From Rickettsiales bacterium (GTDB lineage: Bacteria; Pseudomonadota; Alphaproteobacteria; Rickettsiales; Rickettsiaceae): 5,234 bases of DNA. A program made the translations under genes and the position numbers. The first letter of the stretch is position 1; every line of letters begins with the position of its first letter. This document shows, piece after piece, positions 4,487 through 5,234 of this stretch. A model generated the notes under the pieces. The model was not told the DNA's origin, did not search any database, and saw only the letters and a program-made list of their open reading frames with translations. The DNA lies in contig CANNRM010000062.1 in the NCBI GenBank assembly GCA_947508155.1, forward strand, positions 1 to 5,234. Direction: 5' to 3'.

Positions 4487-5234
4487 CTAATCCAAGTGAG
4501 CTGATGCTGCCGTTGATGATTCTCCAAAGCACATAACTTCTTTATAGAGAGAATCATTTTCAGTATTGTAATGTACCTCATTTAAGTCTGCAAGAGTTTG
4601 GGTCCATGAAAAAATGCAATCACTATTAGGGTTGTCAAGTGTTCTATATGCTGCTTGTAACTTAGTACATAATTCTGGAATAGTTGATACATTTTCCTTA
4701 CATTTATCTAATAATATATGCGCTGCACTAATGATAGTATGAGGCTCCTGAGTCGATAATATTATCTTGTGTAAATTATCCATCAGTGTGCTTTTTAGTT
4801 CCTGGTCAGGATTTTTATCATAAGCAGATGTTAGTTTAAAAAGATCTCTAATCAGCATTGTATCAGGAGAGTCACTTCTTGGTGGATAAAACATTGCTAC
4901 TTCGCTCATATGGCTAATTACACCATCTACACTCATACCACCCTTGATATTAGAAAATATAGATGCGTAATTAGTGTGTTCAACTATAGCTTGGTGTCCA
5001 AAAAACGGAGCAGATTTAGCTGCTACTAGCGAATATTCTCCGGTAATTTCTGTGTCGCAATGAAATGGGCTAGTAGATGCAGTGCGTCCTATTGCAGGCT
5101 TAATAATTTTATCTATTATTGTTCTTAGTACTTCTGTGCCAAAACCGTGGTTTTGATATTGTGTTTCAAAATTTCTATAATGAGAAGATAGAATACATTC
5201 CTTTCCATTGATTTCTATAATTTCTCCTATAAGA
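4487..5234 (-). CDS. Hypothetical protein, 5'-truncated by the window edge
   Basis: The minus-strand frame ending at the TAG (4489-4487) stays open without a stop all the way to base 5233, giving at least 248 codons. Its true start lies outside the window. The ATG at 4936, with AAGGG a few bases upstream, is an internal methionine: 99 open codons precede it, improbable by chance in DNA this rich in TAA/TAG. The visible protein begins L-I-G-E-I-I-E-I-N-G-K-E-C and contains H-Y-R-N-F-E-T-Q-Y-Q-N-H-G-F-G-T and a segment around P-F-H-C-D-T-E-I-T-G-E-Y-S-L. After that comes a mostly helical, acidic C-terminal half with H-T-I-I-S-A-A-H-I-L-L-D-K-C. It ends G-E-S-S-T-A-A-S-A-H-L-D. I see no signal peptide, membrane segment, ankyrin repeat or recognised catalytic motif, and no family is assigned. 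It is AT-rich and converges on the thiolase gene with 26 bp between stops, where no hairpin terminator is visible. Confidence 0.7.
   Translation of the reverse strand, partial: LIGEIIEINGKECILSSHYRNFETQYQNHGFGTEVLRTIIDKIIKPAIGRTASTSPFHCDTEITGEYSLVAAKSAPFFGHQAIVEHTNYASIFSNIKGGMSVDGVISHMSEVAMFYPPRSDSPDTMLIRDLFKLTSAYDKNPDQELKSTLMDNLHKIILSTQEPHTIISAAHILLDKCKENVSTIPELCTKLQAAYRTLDNPNSDCIFSWTQTLADLNEVHYNTENDSLYKEVMCFGESSTAASAHLD

Noticed and set aside
4487..4936. A complete 149-codon gene starting at 4936
   Set aside because: The frame is open upstream to the window edge, so the methionine at 4936 is most likely internal even though AAGGG precedes it.

Overview
The window looks like a piece of an AT-rich, host-associated alphaproteobacterial chromosome, most plausibly Rickettsiales-like. 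This rests on low G+C outside a few islands, a stand-alone domain-I transhydrogenase subunit (the split alpha-subunit form), a CCCGGG-type intergenic palindrome of a kind common in alphaproteobacteria, and an ankyrin-repeat protein. The placement is inference from gene content and composition; no species can be named from the sequence alone.

Layout, left to right. Bases 1-168 hold no gene that can be supported. They contain a small inverted repeat at the edge, a GC-rich island, a near-perfect CCCGGG palindrome and a weak terminator-like hairpin. Next comes a leftward lolA-type gene for a periplasmic lipoprotein carrier (169-798). It is divergent from a rightward pntAA gene (845-1966), with only 46 bp between them, so the two promoters must overlap each other or the coding sequences. 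An 85- to 115-bp spacer with a consensus -10 box follows. It leads into an ankyrin-containing gene that is broken in two by a single +1 frameshift in a GGG run at 2517-2519 (2082-2558 and 2515-3228, one ancestral gene of about 381 codons). A strong promoter overlaps the end of that gene and is covered by a 9-bp inverted repeat. It serves an intact acetyl-CoA acetyltransferase (3282-4460). Finally a leftward gene of unknown function converges on the thiolase. Its frame stays open to the right edge of the window, so it is a 5'-truncated gene of at least 248 codons, not a 149-codon gene starting at 4936.

How the genes work together: there is no single pathway here. Envelope lipoprotein transport (LolA), NADPH/NADH balance (PntAA) and acetyl-CoA/acetoacetyl-CoA interconversion (thiolase) are housekeeping functions. 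The ankyrin gene and the unknown gene look like accessory, possibly host-interaction, cargo between and beside them. The usual partners pntAB and pntB do not directly follow pntAA. No CRISPR array, tRNA, rRNA, transposase or clearly new multi-gene system was found. The most useful points are the frameshifted effector-like gene, the orphan pntAA, the possible operator on the thiolase promoter, and the extended reading frame at the right edge.
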